From an uncultured Bacilli bacterium (GTDB taxonomy: Bacteria; Bacillota_I; Bacilli_A; RF39; UBA660), in assembly GCA_934132915.1 (NCBI GenBank), contig CAKPAK010000038.1:1-16125 (forward strand): DNA of 16,125 nt. Direction: 5' to 3'. Position numbers and translations under genes: made by a program. The notes beneath the pieces were generated by a model that searched no databases, had not been told where the DNA came from, and worked only from the letters and a program-made list of their open reading frames with translations. Below are positions 15,877-16,125 of this stretch, piece by piece (the stretch's first letter is position 1; each line of letters opens with the position of its first letter).

Positions 15877-16125
15877 CTCGATCTTTTTTATCATTTCTTT
15901 GATTTTTCGAAAGCGATGATTTAACCCAGATTTAGTAATTGGATATGCTAATTCTTGGCTCATGATTGCACTTAATTCTTGAAGAGAACTTTCAGGATAT
16001 TGTTTTCGATAGTCAACCACTTCTCTTAATTTAGGATCTAGAACATCTAGGAGATCGTATTCTTCTAGTTTTTCGATGTCTTTTAATTGCTTGGCGGCGG
16101 TGATAAATATTTTATCCATATTCGC
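15865..16125 (-). CDS. whiA: WhiA, C-terminal part (5' end outside the window)
   Basis: Only the last 86 residues are present; the frame runs open to the window edge (AlaAsn codons at 16125-16120 come before the first visible ATG). The segment ANMDKIFITAAKQLKDIEKL, then LREVVDYRKQYPESSLQELS and ITKSGLNHRFRKI, matches the C-terminal helix-turn-helix of WhiA, a DNA-binding protein that couples growth to chromosome segregation and division in Firmicutes and to sporulation in actinomycetes. The methionine at 16119 is an internal residue in this family, not a start. It is usually preceded by rapZ and yvcK, outside this window. The terminator at 15848-15876 ends its transcript before the surface-protein gene. 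Confidence 0.9.
   Translation of the reverse strand, partial: ANMDKIFITAAKQLKDIEKLEEYDLLDVLDPKLREVVDYRKQYPESSLQELSAIMSQELAYPITKSGLNHRFRKIKEMIKKIEESK

Overview
The window is very AT-rich and reads as a low-GC fermentative Firmicute related to the Mollicutes (Bacilli, of the Erysipelotrichia or uncultured RF39 kind). The grounds are the AT content, strong AGGAGG-type ribosome sites, pyruvate formate-lyase with its activase, a C-terminal piece of WhiA, a one-piece tmRNA, and genes that end only in TAA or TAG. The lineage is an inference. Every gene that I can support lies on the minus strand, so transcription runs from high to low coordinates.

From the right edge: the 3' end of whiA (its start is outside the window) closes with a terminator. 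Next, from its own promoter, comes a very large exported protein of about 1508 residues. It has an N-terminal membrane/signal segment, seven InlB-type beta-grasp repeats, two probable beta-sandwich domains and a C-terminal beta-helix-like region. Its coding sequence carries a run of nine G that could act as a slip switch. It also has its own terminator. Then follow a 2-hydroxyacyl-CoA dehydratase-type activase and an overlapping SpoIVFB-like site-2 protease. After these comes a three-gene set: a seven-TM hybrid histidine kinase with a receiver domain, a secreted coiled-coil M23 peptidase, and a single Hpt protein. A strong hairpin terminator closes this group.

The left third holds pflB-pflA (formate/acetyl-CoA production from pyruvate, translationally coupled), a two-gene unit of a small helical ferritin-like protein and a short-chain dehydrogenase, a SAM-dependent transferase-like protein of unknown role, and the tmRNA gene ssrA with its terminator. 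The tmRNA promoter (TTGACA, 17 nt, TATAAT) is written inside the last codons of the transferase-like gene.

Taken together, most of the window is core metabolism and housekeeping. The accessory interest lies in the surface protein and in the kinase/peptidase/Hpt set, which looks like an envelope-sensing relay with no output regulator nearby. No mobile elements, CRISPR arrays, tRNA or rRNA genes were seen. No stretch over 300 bases lacks a gene, since 1-438 is filled by tmRNA and its terminator.
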